This document shows positions 17,439-25,829 of a stretch of 51,399 nucleotides of DNA, piece after piece. This stretch comes from Acinetobacter sp. CFCC 10889 (lineage in GTDB: Bacteria > Pseudomonadota > Gammaproteobacteria > Pseudomonadales > Moraxellaceae), in assembly GCF_003268395.1 (NCBI RefSeq), contig NZ_LQXQ01000028.1, positions 1 to 51,399 of the forward strand. The letters are read 5' to 3'. Numbering within the stretch: the first letter of the stretch is position 1; each line of letters opens with the position of its first letter. The notes below the pieces were generated by a model. That model did no database searches and was not told the origin of the DNA. It saw only the letters and a list, made by a program, of their open reading frames with translations. The position numbers were made by a program, and so were the translations under genes.

Positions 17439-17828
17439 TTAGTCCCATAAATGTTGATAATAGATCGTAAATAATTCTAGACCTTCTTTAATCTCTGCTT
17501 CAGGTTCGTAACAACCAATTTCTGTCAGTTCGAAAGAACGAATCATTTTGTTTAAATATTCCAACCAAATCTCACGTAGTTGATCATCATTGAAGTTATC
17601 AAGATCTGTTTCGGTTACAACCCATGTTGGTCTAGACCAATTTTTCCGTTTAATAATCATATTTCTATATGATTTCAAAATTGGGAGTATTTTTGAGGAA
17701 ATAGCTCTTTTGGGGTCAGAATAATATGAAGTGGGAACAAATCCATATCCGTTCCTCCAATTTTTAATACTTTCTTTTATATCTAAATAAAACTCAGATA
17801 ACTCGTTAAAAAGTTTATTAATTAACAT
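17439..17828 (-). CDS. Hypothetical protein, 129 aa
   Basis: Low-G+C gene for a soluble, Trp/Tyr-rich, largely helical protein (FNELSEFYLDIKESIKNW, LREIWLEYLNKMIRSFEL). Start ATG 17828. No signal peptide or family assignment. The 5' flank is AT-rich without a clear SD. Its composition resembles small immunity-type proteins found as orphans, but this is only an impression. Confidence 0.6.
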   Translation of the reverse strand: MLINKLFNELSEFYLDIKESIKNWRNGYGFVPTSYYSDPKRAISSKILPILKSYRNMIIKRKNWSRPTWVVTETDLDNFNDDQLREIWLEYLNKMIRSFELTEIGCYEPEAEIKEGLELFTIYYQHLWD

Positions 17829-17996
17829 AATTGCTTAGTCTTTATTATACCTGAATCAAAAGCATTTTAATGAAAATAAGTATGTTAATCTACATGTGAT
17901 AAAAAGTTCTCGATTTTGTAAGTAATATTTTCCTGTATGTGATGACTTAGGATTAAATATTTTATTTTTTATTGAGTTTTTAAGAGAAAGCAGAAA

Positions 17997-18797
17997 ATGA
18001 TTGATGATGACGATTTTGATTTCGACCAACCTGTCACCCGTATTCCGCAAAATAAAGGCAGTCAGCAACTACTTGGAAAAAATATTTTAAAAGAAGCACA
18101 AATCTACCTTGAAGATATTGCTGAAGATGAGCATGTTTATTTACAGAAAACCTTGCATCAATTGGCTGAGCAAGAGCCTTATTTCAATGTACTTGCGGAT
18201 GAGCTCAATCAGGAATTGGATGCCAAAGTGGCTAATGATGCTTTGTATTTACTGAATTTTTGGCAAGAGATTCATGAAGTTGAAGATTTAAAAAGTTTTA
18301 ATCTTCTGAATGTGGTGAATGGTCAACATTTTCAAACTGAATTTTTTGAAGCTTTTGATGCACTTGAAATTGGTGAAAATAAAGCATTACGCAAGAGTGT
18401 GATTGAAGAAGCATTTAAACTGTATGAATTGGGTTTTTATGCAGGTTGTACGCCAATTTTATATGCACAATTGGAAGGATTACTTACCGATGTCTTGATT
18501 CAGCATGGCTATTTAAAACAACAAGACACCAAGTTTGTTGATGTTTATAAAATCGTCCCAGGTTTAAAAGGTCATGAAATTAAAAGTTTGTGGCATAAAG
18601 CCAAAATTGCACATGAGTTGAATCCATATTTTTCAGAACTTGCAGCTTATAAAATGGATAATAGTTCGACTGTGACAGCAACTCGGCATAATATTTTACA
18701 TGGCACAGAACTGAATCATTTTAATCAAGGACGTTGTTTTGTACTTTGGATTTGGTTGTTGAGTGCTGTAAATTTTATGGTGACTGTGAAATCGTAA
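17997..18797 (+). CDS. Hypothetical protein with C-terminal RHNILHG motif (HEPN-like?)
   Basis: 266-residue soluble acidic protein. The start MIDDDDFDFDQP is unusually acidic, and a helical body follows (EAFKLYELGFYAGCTPILYAQLEGLLTD). Near the C terminus, ATRHNILHGTELNHF contains an R-x4-H motif in a helix-like context, reminiscent of the catalytic motif of HEPN-type RNases and of the RN..LHG motif in related uncharacterised families. Whether it is a nuclease is unproven. SD AGAAAGCAGAAA lies in front of ATG 17997. No partner antitoxin is adjacent on the same strand. Confidence 0.7.
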   Translation: MIDDDDFDFDQPVTRIPQNKGSQQLLGKNILKEAQIYLEDIAEDEHVYLQKTLHQLAEQEPYFNVLADELNQELDAKVANDALYLLNFWQEIHEVEDLKSFNLLNVVNGQHFQTEFFEAFDALEIGENKALRKSVIEEAFKLYELGFYAGCTPILYAQLEGLLTDVLIQHGYLKQQDTKFVDVYKIVPGLKGHEIKSLWHKAKIAHELNPYFSELAAYKMDNSSTVTATRHNILHGTELNHFNQGRCFVLWIWLLSAVNFMVTVKS

Positions 18798-18895
18798 TTG
18801 GCTTGATCAGCGCATATTTCATCTAAAAATCATCGTTTAAACACAGCAATTTCAAATGACCAAATTAGCATATCAATTTCTGAATGGGGTTTGAT

Positions 18896-19534
18896 ATGCA
18901 GCAAAGTAAAAATTACTTCAAATTATTCAGACAGCTCATGGGGACTATGTTGCTGTTTTTTATGGCGATGCTTGGTACATTTATTGGAATTATTGTTTTG
19001 ATTCTTATGGTGTTTTATATAGAAGATGTTTATCAGGAAACAAAATATCTAGCCAGTCAATTTCAGCATGCCGAACAAAAAATTGAAAAAGTTGTACCGT
19101 TTATGCCCACTGAGCAAGCGCCAATTTTAAAGGTAAGAAAGAAAGAGTATGAAGAGGATTATTATGTACTTTTCTATCAATTAACTGCGCAACAAAGCAC
19201 ACAGGCAGAAAAATATTTACAACAACATCATGCACAGATGGCTCCAATGCCTGAAAATTATTGTATTGCCCCCAGCATCAGACACAAATGGTTGCTGCCA
19301 CGGATTACACGGCATTATGTTGCGCAACCCAACGACTATTTAGAGGATTACCAATCATTTTTAGTATATGAATCAGATCAACACCTTGAGGAAGTTGAGA
19401 AATTTTGTCGAGATGATTTATTTATCACGACAACGCTTCACTTGAAGCAATCCAGCTTCAAGCAAGCGCATGTGCTGCTGAATATCGAACAAAAAATCCT
19501 GATGGTGAATTATGTAAAAGAAAACCACAATTAA
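18896..19534 (+). CDS. Membrane-anchored hypothetical protein, about 212 aa
   Basis: The N-terminal hydrophobic helix (LMGTMLLFFMAMLGTFIGII and following VLILMVFYI) acts as an anchor. The remainder is a soluble domain (VLFYQLTAQQSTQAEKYL, YVAQPNDYLEDYQSFLVYE). The frame opens at ATG 18884, but ATG 18896 has GGGG at an ideal distance and is preferred. No family recognised. It is followed by the duplicated membrane-protein family and may share its transcript. Confidence 0.68.
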   Translation: MQQSKNYFKLFRQLMGTMLLFFMAMLGTFIGIIVLILMVFYIEDVYQETKYLASQFQHAEQKIEKVVPFMPTEQAPILKVRKKEYEEDYYVLFYQLTAQQSTQAEKYLQQHHAQMAPMPENYCIAPSIRHKWLLPRITRHYVAQPNDYLEDYQSFLVYESDQHLEEVEKFCRDDLFITTTLHLKQSSFKQAHVLLNIEQKILMVNYVKENHN

Positions 19535-19667
19535 AAACTTCACTCAAATTTCACATTGTGCTCATCTAAATCACATGTCACCCATGCACACTGAATCCAA
19601 GATCAAAAAGGAGAATATTAATGCGATCTTGGACACTGTTTTTCTCGGCAATCTTTGCCAGTGTGAT
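19534..19667 (+). repeat. Copy 1 of a 134-bp direct repeat
   Basis: Bases 19534-19667 match 20548-20681 with about four differences. The repeat covers the upstream region, the SD (AAAAAGGAG) and the first 15-16 codons of the membrane-protein genes at 19621 and 20635. The copies are 1014 bp apart, indicating segmental duplication or recent gene conversion. Confidence 0.93.
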
Positions 19668-20088
19668 TACAGTATTCTTTGCAGATTTAGAAATTTATTT
19701 GTTTTTATCTTTCGCTAATTTTAGTAAGCATATGTTTACCAGTGGTATTGAAATGATAATATTTTTCACCCCTGTTGCATTAATTTATAATTTCATATGC
19801 TTTTTAATTTTATTTGCAATATTGCAAAAGCCCGAAAAAATAATTGAATTAAAAAAAACAATCAAAATTATTGGCTTTTTTTGGTTAGCTTTTTTAGCTC
19901 CTCTTGCGTTGGACAGTGCTGCAAGTAGTTTTAAGGATTTTTTATCTATGTATGAGTTTTTTAAAATAATGACAATGTTGTACATATTTTTTATAGCACC
20001 AATCTTTATTGGTTTTTTAGGTGGACAGTCTATGTATTGGTTTATCAATAAAAGAAAAGATTATAACGATGAAAAATTTTCAAGGTGA
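19621..20088 (+). CDS. Tandem-duplicated four-helix membrane protein, copy A (155 aa)
   Basis: The N terminus MRSWTLFFSAIFASV is identical to copy C at 20635, after which the proteins diverge to moderate similarity. Shared features are a GIExxxxxTP helix start and a PxKIxELK motif after the second helix (QKPEKIIELK here, SQPQKIFELK in C, TLPKKIIEKN in B). Four hydrophobic helices predict a polytopic inner-membrane protein. Its last 20 bases overlap the start of copy B (ATG 20069), suggesting translational coupling. Function unknown. Confidence 0.78.
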   Translation: MRSWTLFFSAIFASVITVFFADLEIYLFLSFANFSKHMFTSGIEMIIFFTPVALIYNFICFLILFAILQKPEKIIELKKTIKIIGFFWLAFLAPLALDSAASSFKDFLSMYEFFKIMTMLYIFFIAPIFIGFLGGQSMYWFINKRKDYNDEKFSR

Positions 20089-20544
20089 ATATTTAGGGTT
20101 TTGGTGTTGGTTAGTTGGAGCAATAGTTTCAGGTGTTATTGCTCAACCATTATTTTACTTTTAGCATGGATAGATATCGGTTTTTCATCACCCGATGAAA
20201 TCAGCGATGGTTATATTCGTGCTATAGGTGCAATGCTTATGATGTATCCGATATTGGTTTTGGTACACACTATTTTCTTCTTAATTAGTTATTATTTCAC
20301 AACATTACCCAAAAAAATAATTGAAAAGAACAGAATATTCAAAATTCTAGGAATATTGTATCTATGCTATTTTTTGACTTTTTTATTTTTACAGTTTCAG
20401 AATATTATTCAATTAGGTTTAGAGGCGATTACAATGCTTTTTATCCCATTTTTATTGATGATGATACCTCTAGTGATCGCAATCTTAGTGCGTGATTTAA
20501 TCGTATTATTTTGCTTAAAACGGAGTAATGCACTGTACGATTAA
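20069..20544 (+). pseudogene. Copy B of the four-helix membrane protein family, apparent frameshift
   Basis: ATG 20069 begins MKNFQGEYLGFWCWLVGAIV..., a plausible first helix, but the frame stops at TAG 20162-20164. The neighbouring frame, open from 20101 to the TAA at 20542-20544, continues with LAWIDIGF and three more helices, including the family motif TLPKKIIEKN. A one-base indel near 20150-20165 (T-rich TTATTTTACTTTTAG) restores a full four-helix paralog. It may be a pseudogene, a homopolymer sequencing error, a phase-variable switch or programmed frameshifting. Read alone, the 20101 frame would start with a TTG inside the first helix. Confidence 0.65.
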
Positions 20545-20547
20545 AAT

Positions 20548-20681
20548 AAAACTTCACCCAAATTTCACATTGCGCTCATCTAAATCACATGTCACCCATG
20601 CACACTCAATCCAAGATCAAAAAGGAGAATATTAATGCGATCTTGGACACTATTTTTCTCGGCAATCTTTGCCAGTGTGAT
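20548..20681 (+). repeat. Copy 2 of the 134-bp direct repeat
   Basis: Near-identical to 19534-19667 (about four mismatches in 134 bp), including the ribosome-binding site and first codons of the 20635 gene. Confidence 0.93.
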
Positions 20682-21150
20682 GGCTGTTTCCAGCTTGGTG
20701 ATTCCATTTTGTTTGTTTTTAAATTTTTATCATGGCGATTTATTTGTCGCAGCATCAGACCGAACTGCACAGCGGGGCATAGAAGTGATGCTCTATCTCA
20801 CCCCGATTTTAATGCTATTGGGCATGATCTGTTTTTGGTTGATTTTAAGATGTCTAAGCCAACCACAGAAAATATTTGAACTGAAACAGTGGTTTAAACT
20901 TATTTTGAAATTAGGCATATTGTGGTTTTTCCTGATTTTTTTCTTCCAGTTCCTTGATGGTCGAATGGGTGAAATTCAGGAAAGTTTAGGCTTTGGTATT
21001 ATCAGTCTAATCGTTTTGTCTGTTCCACTTTTGATCGGTTTGATCAGTGCCAATATCATGTATTTAAAATGTTTCTTACCGATGCATAGTCCAAATCAAC
21101 GCACCACAAAGGTCGCTAAATATAAGCTGATTCAGACTCCGCCACTATAA
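20635..21150 (+). CDS. Tandem-duplicated four-helix membrane protein, copy C (171 aa)
   Basis: Starts MRSWTLFFSAIFASVMAVSS behind a strong SD (AAAAAGGAG). Four hydrophobic helices, the GIEVMLYLTPILML segment and the SQPQKIFELK motif make it a clear paralog of copies A and B. The C terminus is basic and polar (NQRTTKVAKYKLIQTPPL), so it is probably cytosolic. The promoter-proximal 134-bp region is duplicated with copy A. Confidence 0.8.
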   Translation: MRSWTLFFSAIFASVMAVSSLVIPFCLFLNFYHGDLFVAASDRTAQRGIEVMLYLTPILMLLGMICFWLILRCLSQPQKIFELKQWFKLILKLGILWFFLIFFFQFLDGRMGEIQESLGFGIISLIVLSVPLLIGLISANIMYLKCFLPMHSPNQRTTKVAKYKLIQTPPL

Positions 21151-21204
21151 AAAATATGCTAAAAATAACACTGATAGCAAAGAATGAATTTTAAGGTAAT
21201 ACAT

Positions 21205-21504
21205 ATGCTGAAATTGATTGCAGAAGATTTTATTCAAGAGGATAAAATAGAGGTGGTGTTGCCTTTGTATCAGGAATTGATTGAAAAAACCAAACAAGAA
21301 CAAGGCTGTATCGCCTACGATCTTTATCATGATTTAAAACAGCGAGGACATTTTGTCTTTATAGAAGAATGGGTAGATCGGGCTGCATTGGATGCACATG
21401 TTGAATCTGAGCATTTTCAAAGACTTGTTCCTTTGATTGATGCACATAAACGACAAGATGGCGTATTTACCCATTTACAAAGTTATGAGGCATTGATGAG
21501 ATGA
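21205..21504 (+). CDS. Antibiotic-biosynthesis-monooxygenase (ABM/YgiN-like) domain protein
   Basis: 99-residue single-domain ferredoxin-like protein of the ABM fold. Typical motifs are EQGCIAYDLYHD (strand-loop), FVFIEEWVDRAALDAHVES and FQRLVPLIDAH. Such proteins act as dimeric monooxygenases, quinol oxidases (YgiN) or autoinducer-processing proteins (LsrG). The substrate here is unknown. The frame is open from 21184, but ATG 21205 with AAGG 8 nt upstream matches the family start (MLKLIAEDF). Confidence 0.88.
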   Translation: MLKLIAEDFIQEDKIEVVLPLYQELIEKTKQEQGCIAYDLYHDLKQRGHFVFIEEWVDRAALDAHVESEHFQRLVPLIDAHKRQDGVFTHLQSYEALMR

Positions 21505-21514
21505 ATCTGCTGAC

Positions 21515-21859
21515 TTATTGTTGTTCAATTGATTTTATGAGTTGAGAAATTTGTCGTTTTAAAGTATTTATTTTTCTAAAATTTTGTTTAAACAGCGGTC
21601 TTTCCCAATCCATATTTTGGATAAGTTCAATCCGAAAAAAACCTTGCTTGGTTTGAAACGGATTATACCAACCCACATCAATGAGCAAATTTTTATCTTT
21701 AAATTCAATCTGTAATAAGTCATCAGTGAGTTCATAAAAAGATTCTGAGCTTAAACGATCGTCTTCTGTCAACCATGAGATCGTATCGTATGTCACCACG
21801 GCACTGTGTAAGTCTATTCCCCACCGTAGATGAGTCAGTTTTTTATTTTCCATATTCAT
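21515..21859 (-). CDS. Hypothetical protein, about 114 aa
   Basis: Soluble protein (LRWGIDLHSAVVTYDTISWL..., FEFKD/IEFKDKNLLIDVGWYNP), predicted beta-rich in the middle with a helical C-terminal tail (RKINTLKRQISQLIKSIEQQ). No family recognised. The start overlaps the end of the upstream DUF6500-like gene by about 17 bp, indicating an operon. Alternative in-frame starts are TTG 21865 and ATG 21853. Confidence 0.65.
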   Translation of the reverse strand: MNMENKKLTHLRWGIDLHSAVVTYDTISWLTEDDRLSSESFYELTDDLLQIEFKDKNLLIDVGWYNPFQTKQGFFRIELIQNMDWERPLFKQNFRKINTLKRQISQLIKSIEQQ

Positions 21860-22067
21860 CTTCAATCATATTTTTAATTTTCACTGCTTTTTCAAAATGA
21901 TCCAACTGATGGGTTTGAATCCACCATGTCGCCACTTGCATCAGTGTTTCAGGATCATCATTTTTGTTGGCGAAGAACGCATAAAAAGACAAGCCGACAT
22001 TTTCACCTTTTTTGCTGATTTTTTCATTACAGACTTGGCGTATTTTTTGAATAATCATAGGTGACAT
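21843..22067 (-). CDS. DUF6500-like small protein, 74 aa
   Basis: Compact helical protein. The stretch GLSFYAFFANKNDDPETLM and the following WWIQTHQLDHFEKAVKIKN are strongly reminiscent of the conserved DUF6500 family of unknown function. Length is as expected for the family. First gene of a two-gene minus-strand unit with the 21515-21859 gene. Family assignment is from memory and not verified. Confidence 0.7.
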   Translation of the reverse strand: MSPMIIQKIRQVCNEKISKKGENVGLSFYAFFANKNDDPETLMQVATWWIQTHQLDHFEKAVKIKNMIEDEYGK

Positions 22068-22315
22068 TTGACTAAGCTCTTGAATTCAAAATTTATCATT
22101 ATAGTGAAATAGATCATCTTTATAAATGATTCGTACTGTATTTGAAAATAGATTATAAATAAGGTTGGCATAAATGATCATTTGTAACATTGAGTATGGT
22201 ATTTATTGCAAATTGCAGTATGATAATTCATCAATAAAAAATCGGTGTATAACTGAATGATCAAGCTTCATTCAGCTTAAATTTGATTCCAGATAATTTC
22301 AAAGAGGGTGATGAC

Positions 22316-22846
22316 ATGACGATTGAAAATAAAGTTGACGATTTAAAAGCCAAAGTATCTGAATTGGGTGATGATTTGAAACTCAAGGCAGATGAAGCCA
22401 AACTTGCGGGTGAAAAAGTGCTTGATGAGGTGAAACATGAAGCCAAGTCTGCGCAGTTAGAAGGCGAGAAAAAACTGAATGAATTAAAGCATGATCTTAA
22501 AGAAGAGCATGCGGAACAGTCTGAGGCTGTACATGCAGGATTGGATGGTGCTAAAGCCAAATGGAATGATGCACAGCAACAGGCACAGGAAAAATTCGAT
22601 CATTTAAAAACTGAAGCGACACATAAATTTGAAGAAGCCAAAGTTAAAGCGACTGAATTGAAACAAGAGGCTTCAGTCAAGCTTGACGAATTGAAAGTAC
22701 AAGCCACTGAACGATTTGATGAGTTGAAAGAGCAAGCAACGACAAAATTTGATGAATTAAAGAAAGCTGCAACAGAAAAAATTAATTCATTTAAAAAAGA
22801 TGATGCAGCAAAAACTGATGAACAAGATAAAGAGCAACAAGTTTAA
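22316..22846 (+). CDS. LEA-like amphipathic repeat protein, 176 aa
   Basis: Almost entirely Lys/Glu/Ala/Asp/Leu. Eleven-residue-like repeats recur, such as VKLDELKVQATERFDELKEQ followed by ATTKFDELKKAATEK, giving long amphipathic helices as in late-embryogenesis-abundant or apolipoprotein-like proteins. No signal peptide. Such proteins protect membranes or proteins during desiccation, which would fit a hardy Acinetobacter-like host; this is inference. An upstream TTG at 22283 keeps the frame open, but ATG 22316 behind AGAGGGTGATGAC is the likely start. A strong terminator follows. Confidence 0.82.
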   Translation: MTIENKVDDLKAKVSELGDDLKLKADEAKLAGEKVLDEVKHEAKSAQLEGEKKLNELKHDLKEEHAEQSEAVHAGLDGAKAKWNDAQQQAQEKFDHLKTEATHKFEEAKVKATELKQEASVKLDELKVQATERFDELKEQATTKFDELKKAATEKINSFKKDDAAKTDEQDKEQQV

Positions 22847-22869
22847 TTTATAGATTTGTGAGGATTTAA

Positions 22870-22902
22870 ATGCGCTTTATGTCAGCATAAAGCGCATTTT
22901 TT
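22870..22902 (+). terminator. Rho-independent terminator of the LEA-like gene
   Basis: ATGCGCTTTATG (22870-22881), loop TCAG, CATAAAGCGCAT (22886-22897), then a T run. Confidence 0.93.
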
Positions 22903-23090
22903 ATGAACATAATGATCTTATCGTAACGATATTTATGAAAATATTTGCGTCATAAAACAATGCTAAAACCAACTAAATGACTAAGATTTATAAGCACATT
23001 CAAAAAGCTTGATACAACTAGACTTAACCTACGTGCAATTTACCGCTAGACTATAGGATTAGATGCATTTCCACTTTTGGAGCAAAATAT

Positions 23091-24368
23091 ATGTCGTGGC
23101 TTTCTTCTTTAAAATCGGTTTTTTCTCCTGCACAAGAGGTGAAAGAGGAAGAAATCCAAAATGTGCTTCAAAATTATATTTTGCCAAACTCAAACAACGC
23201 CTTAAAAGACCGCATTACACAGGTCAATGTACAAGGGCGAGTTTTACAAATCACGATTAATACATTTCCTGAAGAAGCTGATCATTTACAAAAAATTCAT
23301 GATGATTTGGCGGATGCTTTAGAAAAATGTGGTATCCAAGAATTGAACATGCATGTGATCCAACAAAAAATTCAGCACGATCATGCTGGTCATAGCTGTT
23401 CAAGTCACGAGCATGGCAAAGATGGGCATAGTTGTTCATCTCAACCCAAGGCTAAAGCTCAGCAGCAAAATAAAAACCAAAAATTGCCACCAGTGCTTGA
23501 TGCATCACCACAAGCTAAAGCGGAACAAGATCCGAATAATCCACCGATTCAAAAGGCTGCACCACAGCAACGTGATGTACCGAAACACCCACGCATTCAA
23601 AATGTGATTTTGGTGTCTTCAGGTAAAGGTGGTGTGGGCAAATCTACAACGACTGTCAATTTGGCCTTGGCATTACAAAAGCTAGGTCTAAAAGTTGGCG
23701 TGTTGGATGCTGATATCTATGGTCCAAGTATACCAACCATGCTGGGAAATTCAGGACAAACGCCAATGATCGAAGCGGAAAACTTTGTCCCGCTTGAAGC
23801 ATATGGCATGGCTGTACTTTCAATTGGGCATTTGATTGGCAAAGAAAATACGCCTGTCGCATGGCGTGGTCCAAAGGCAACAGGTGCTTTGATGCAGCTC
23901 TTTAACCAGACATTATGGCCTGATCTAGATGTATTGATGATTGATATGCCACCGGGTACAGGCGATATTCAACTGACGATGGCACAACGTATCCCTGTGA
24001 CAGGTGCAGTAATCGTGACTACACCACAAAATGTTGCCTTAATGGATGCGATCAAAGGTATTGAATTGTTTAATAAAGCGCAAATACCTGTGATGGGGGT
24101 TGTAGAAAATATGTCTACACACATTTGCTCGAATTGTGGTCATGAAGAACAAATATTTGGACAAGGTGGTGGTGATCAATTGTCCAAGCAATATGATATT
24201 CCATTGCTTGGACGTTTACCTTTAAATGTACAAATTCGTGAAAATGTCGATGCAGGTAAACCCTCTGTAGTTGCGGGCGATGATGCAGCAGCAAGCTATA
24301 TTGCAATCGCTGAAAAACTCGCACAATCTCTGACCAAAGTCGAAAAAGACCCACAGAGAATTTTCTGA
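23091..24368 (+). CDS. apbC: Mrp/ApbC-type Fe-S cluster carrier ATPase with His/Cys-rich insert
   Basis: 425-residue P-loop NTPase of the Mrp/NBP35 family, a scaffold or carrier that transfers [4Fe-4S] clusters to apo-enzymes in the cytosol. An N-terminal MIP18/DUF59-like domain (about residues 15-90) precedes the ATPase domain with the deviant Walker A GKGGVGKST (about 178-186). DMPPGTGDIQLT and the cluster-ligating CSNC (Cys346, Cys349) follow. Residues about 93-118 form an unusual His/Cys-rich linker with two HSCSS motifs (HAGHSCSSHEHG, DGHSCSSQ). Also known as mrp. Monocistronic layout between the LEA-like gene and a DUF protein. Confidence 0.93.
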   Translation: MSWLSSLKSVFSPAQEVKEEEIQNVLQNYILPNSNNALKDRITQVNVQGRVLQITINTFPEEADHLQKIHDDLADALEKCGIQELNMHVIQQKIQHDHAGHSCSSHEHGKDGHSCSSQPKAKAQQQNKNQKLPPVLDASPQAKAEQDPNNPPIQKAAPQQRDVPKHPRIQNVILVSSGKGGVGKSTTTVNLALALQKLGLKVGVLDADIYGPSIPTMLGNSGQTPMIEAENFVPLEAYGMAVLSIGHLIGKENTPVAWRGPKATGALMQLFNQTLWPDLDVLMIDMPPGTGDIQLTMAQRIPVTGAVIVTTPQNVALMDAIKGIELFNKAQIPVMGVVENMSTHICSNCGHEEQIFGQGGGDQLSKQYDIPLLGRLPLNVQIRENVDAGKPSVVAGDDAAASYIAIAEKLAQSLTKVEKDPQRIF

Positions 24369-24437
24369 TATTGTCATACAATTGCCTCTCAGGATGTCTA
24401 GAGGGGCTTTGGAAAACAATGAAGAATGGATCATATA

Positions 24438-24794
24438 ATGAAAAATTTAAATTTACTGAATAACAAAGTATTCATGAGCCTCGCCAATACTGCCAATGGT
24501 GATGTAAACGGCGCAACACGTTTTTATTACACCCAAAAGGGTAAAGTGATTACCGCAAAATATGAAGGTGGAGTTGTTGAAGTCGGCTCAATCGTTGGGC
24601 AAATGCTGACAGAAGACAGTTTTGAAATTTGCTATCAGCATTTAACCGTGACAGGTGAATTACGCACTGGACAATGTCAAACCAAAATTGAATTATTGGA
24701 AAATGATGTGATTAAACTGGTTGAAAATTGGCAATGGCTAAATGGTGATTTGTCGACAGGGCATTCGGAGTTGATAGAAGTCGTTTTAAACTAA
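24438..24794 (+). CDS. Conserved hypothetical protein (often mislabelled N-acetylglutamate synthase)
   Basis: 118-residue beta-rich protein with regularly spaced strands (TRFYYTQKGKVITAKYEGG, VEVGSIVGQM, GELRTGQCQTKIELLEND, VENWQWLNGDLSTGHSELIE). This pattern is common in a small family that public databases sometimes call n-acetylglutamate synthase without biochemical support. The likely function is unknown. ATG 24438 is preferred over the in-frame ATG at 24426, and neither has a strong SD. It lies about 70 bp after apbC and may be cotranscribed. Confidence 0.75.
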   Translation: MKNLNLLNNKVFMSLANTANGDVNGATRFYYTQKGKVITAKYEGGVVEVGSIVGQMLTEDSFEICYQHLTVTGELRTGQCQTKIELLENDVIKLVENWQWLNGDLSTGHSELIEVVLN

Positions 24795-24935
24795 AAGATG
24801 ATGTGCATTTTTATTTTTGACTTATCAATATGATTTGGCTGTGTTGTTGATATAGCACAGCGATCCAGTATTTATCATTAATCTTAGATAACTTTGATAG
24901 ATGATCAGATGAATGATGATTCATTGCAAACATAA

Positions 24936-25475
24936 TTACTTCATTTGCCGACTGCGCCATTTTTTCACCACACTCCAACGCCAATATAAACGGGTAAATA
25001 CAAAGAACAAAAAAGCAAATAATAATGCTTCGAGTAATAAGCCTGTGGCTAAAATTTTAGCCAAACTCAGGTCAATATGCCCATGTCCAAAATTTTCGAT
25101 CCAATGCACAATTTGATGAAAAACACCAAGTAACATATCTTTGTTAATCATGTGTACACCATAAATTTTAGAGCCAATCCAAAAAGCAAAAAATAAAATT
25201 GGCACAATGGTCAAAGGATTCATAATCCATGCCATGAGTAAACCAATGGGTAAATTTGCTTCAAAAATCAGTATCGTCAAAATAATCAATGCACTATGTA
25301 ATGGAATGGGTAAAATTCCCCAAAATGTACCAATAAACATGGCTTTGGAAATAGATTTTCGATTGATATACCAAAGTTGAGGCGTTAAAACACGTTGACC
25401 AAAAATCCGCATGATTTTCATGTTGTTGATTTTTTCAGGAGATGGGAGCCATGCTTGGAAAAAATGTTTTGCCAT
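24936..25475 (-). CDS. DUF2062 membrane protein
   Basis: 179 residues. The N-terminal block FFQAWLPSPEKINNMKIMRI and LWYINRKSISKAMFIGTFWG is the classic DUF2062 start, followed by three to four membrane helices (IPLHSALIILTILIF, WIMNPLTIVPILFFAFWIG, and ALLFAFLFFVF near the C terminus). The NPLT motif is typical. The open frame extends to 25574 with a hydrophobic N-terminal extension, but family alignment places the start at ATG 25475. Function in the family is unknown. The gene ends just before apbC's downstream neighbour, convergently. Confidence 0.87.
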   Translation of the reverse strand: MAKHFFQAWLPSPEKINNMKIMRIFGQRVLTPQLWYINRKSISKAMFIGTFWGILPIPLHSALIILTILIFEANLPIGLLMAWIMNPLTIVPILFFAFWIGSKIYGVHMINKDMLLGVFHQIVHWIENFGHGHIDLSLAKILATGLLLEALLFAFLFFVFTRLYWRWSVVKKWRSRQMK

Positions 25476-25829
25476 AATAAGAAGATTAACAAGTAGAAGA
25501 TCATTTTGCATGAATGTGTAGAAAAACAACAGCAAAATAAGCACATGAATAAATATAGGCGATAAAATTAGCAATTTCTCCTGAATAAAAACTTAAATAG
25601 AGACTGGTAATCATGATTTTTGTGTAAAAAATATTCAAAATTAAGTGTTTATATGAATTGTTGCAAATAAATGACTTTTAAGTATGAAAATGTTTTTTAT
25701 TGTAACTTATTAATTAATCATTATATTTTATTTAAATAACCAAAAGTTATATCTCTACTTACAATTATTTTTTTGATAACTGAATTGAACTGATTTAATC
25801 TGCGTTCAATGATTTAGTGAGGTCATTTA
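25476..25829. other. AT-rich divergent intergenic region, 354 bp
   Basis: Lies between the DUF2062 gene and the second LysE-type gene. It contains only A/T-rich sequence, with an ATTAATTAAT palindrome around 25708-25717 and no convincing small ORF with SD or RNA structure. Promoters for both flanking genes are expected here but I cannot place them with confidence. Confidence 0.6.

Noticed and set aside
20589..20879. ORF beginning at the conserved sequence before copy C
   Set aside because: It overlaps the strongly supported copy C frame and lies in the duplicated leader; no independent SD or family similarity.
24438..24794. True N-acetylglutamate synthase
   Set aside because: Only about 118 residues without GNAT or kinase-like motifs; the common label is not supported by the sequence.
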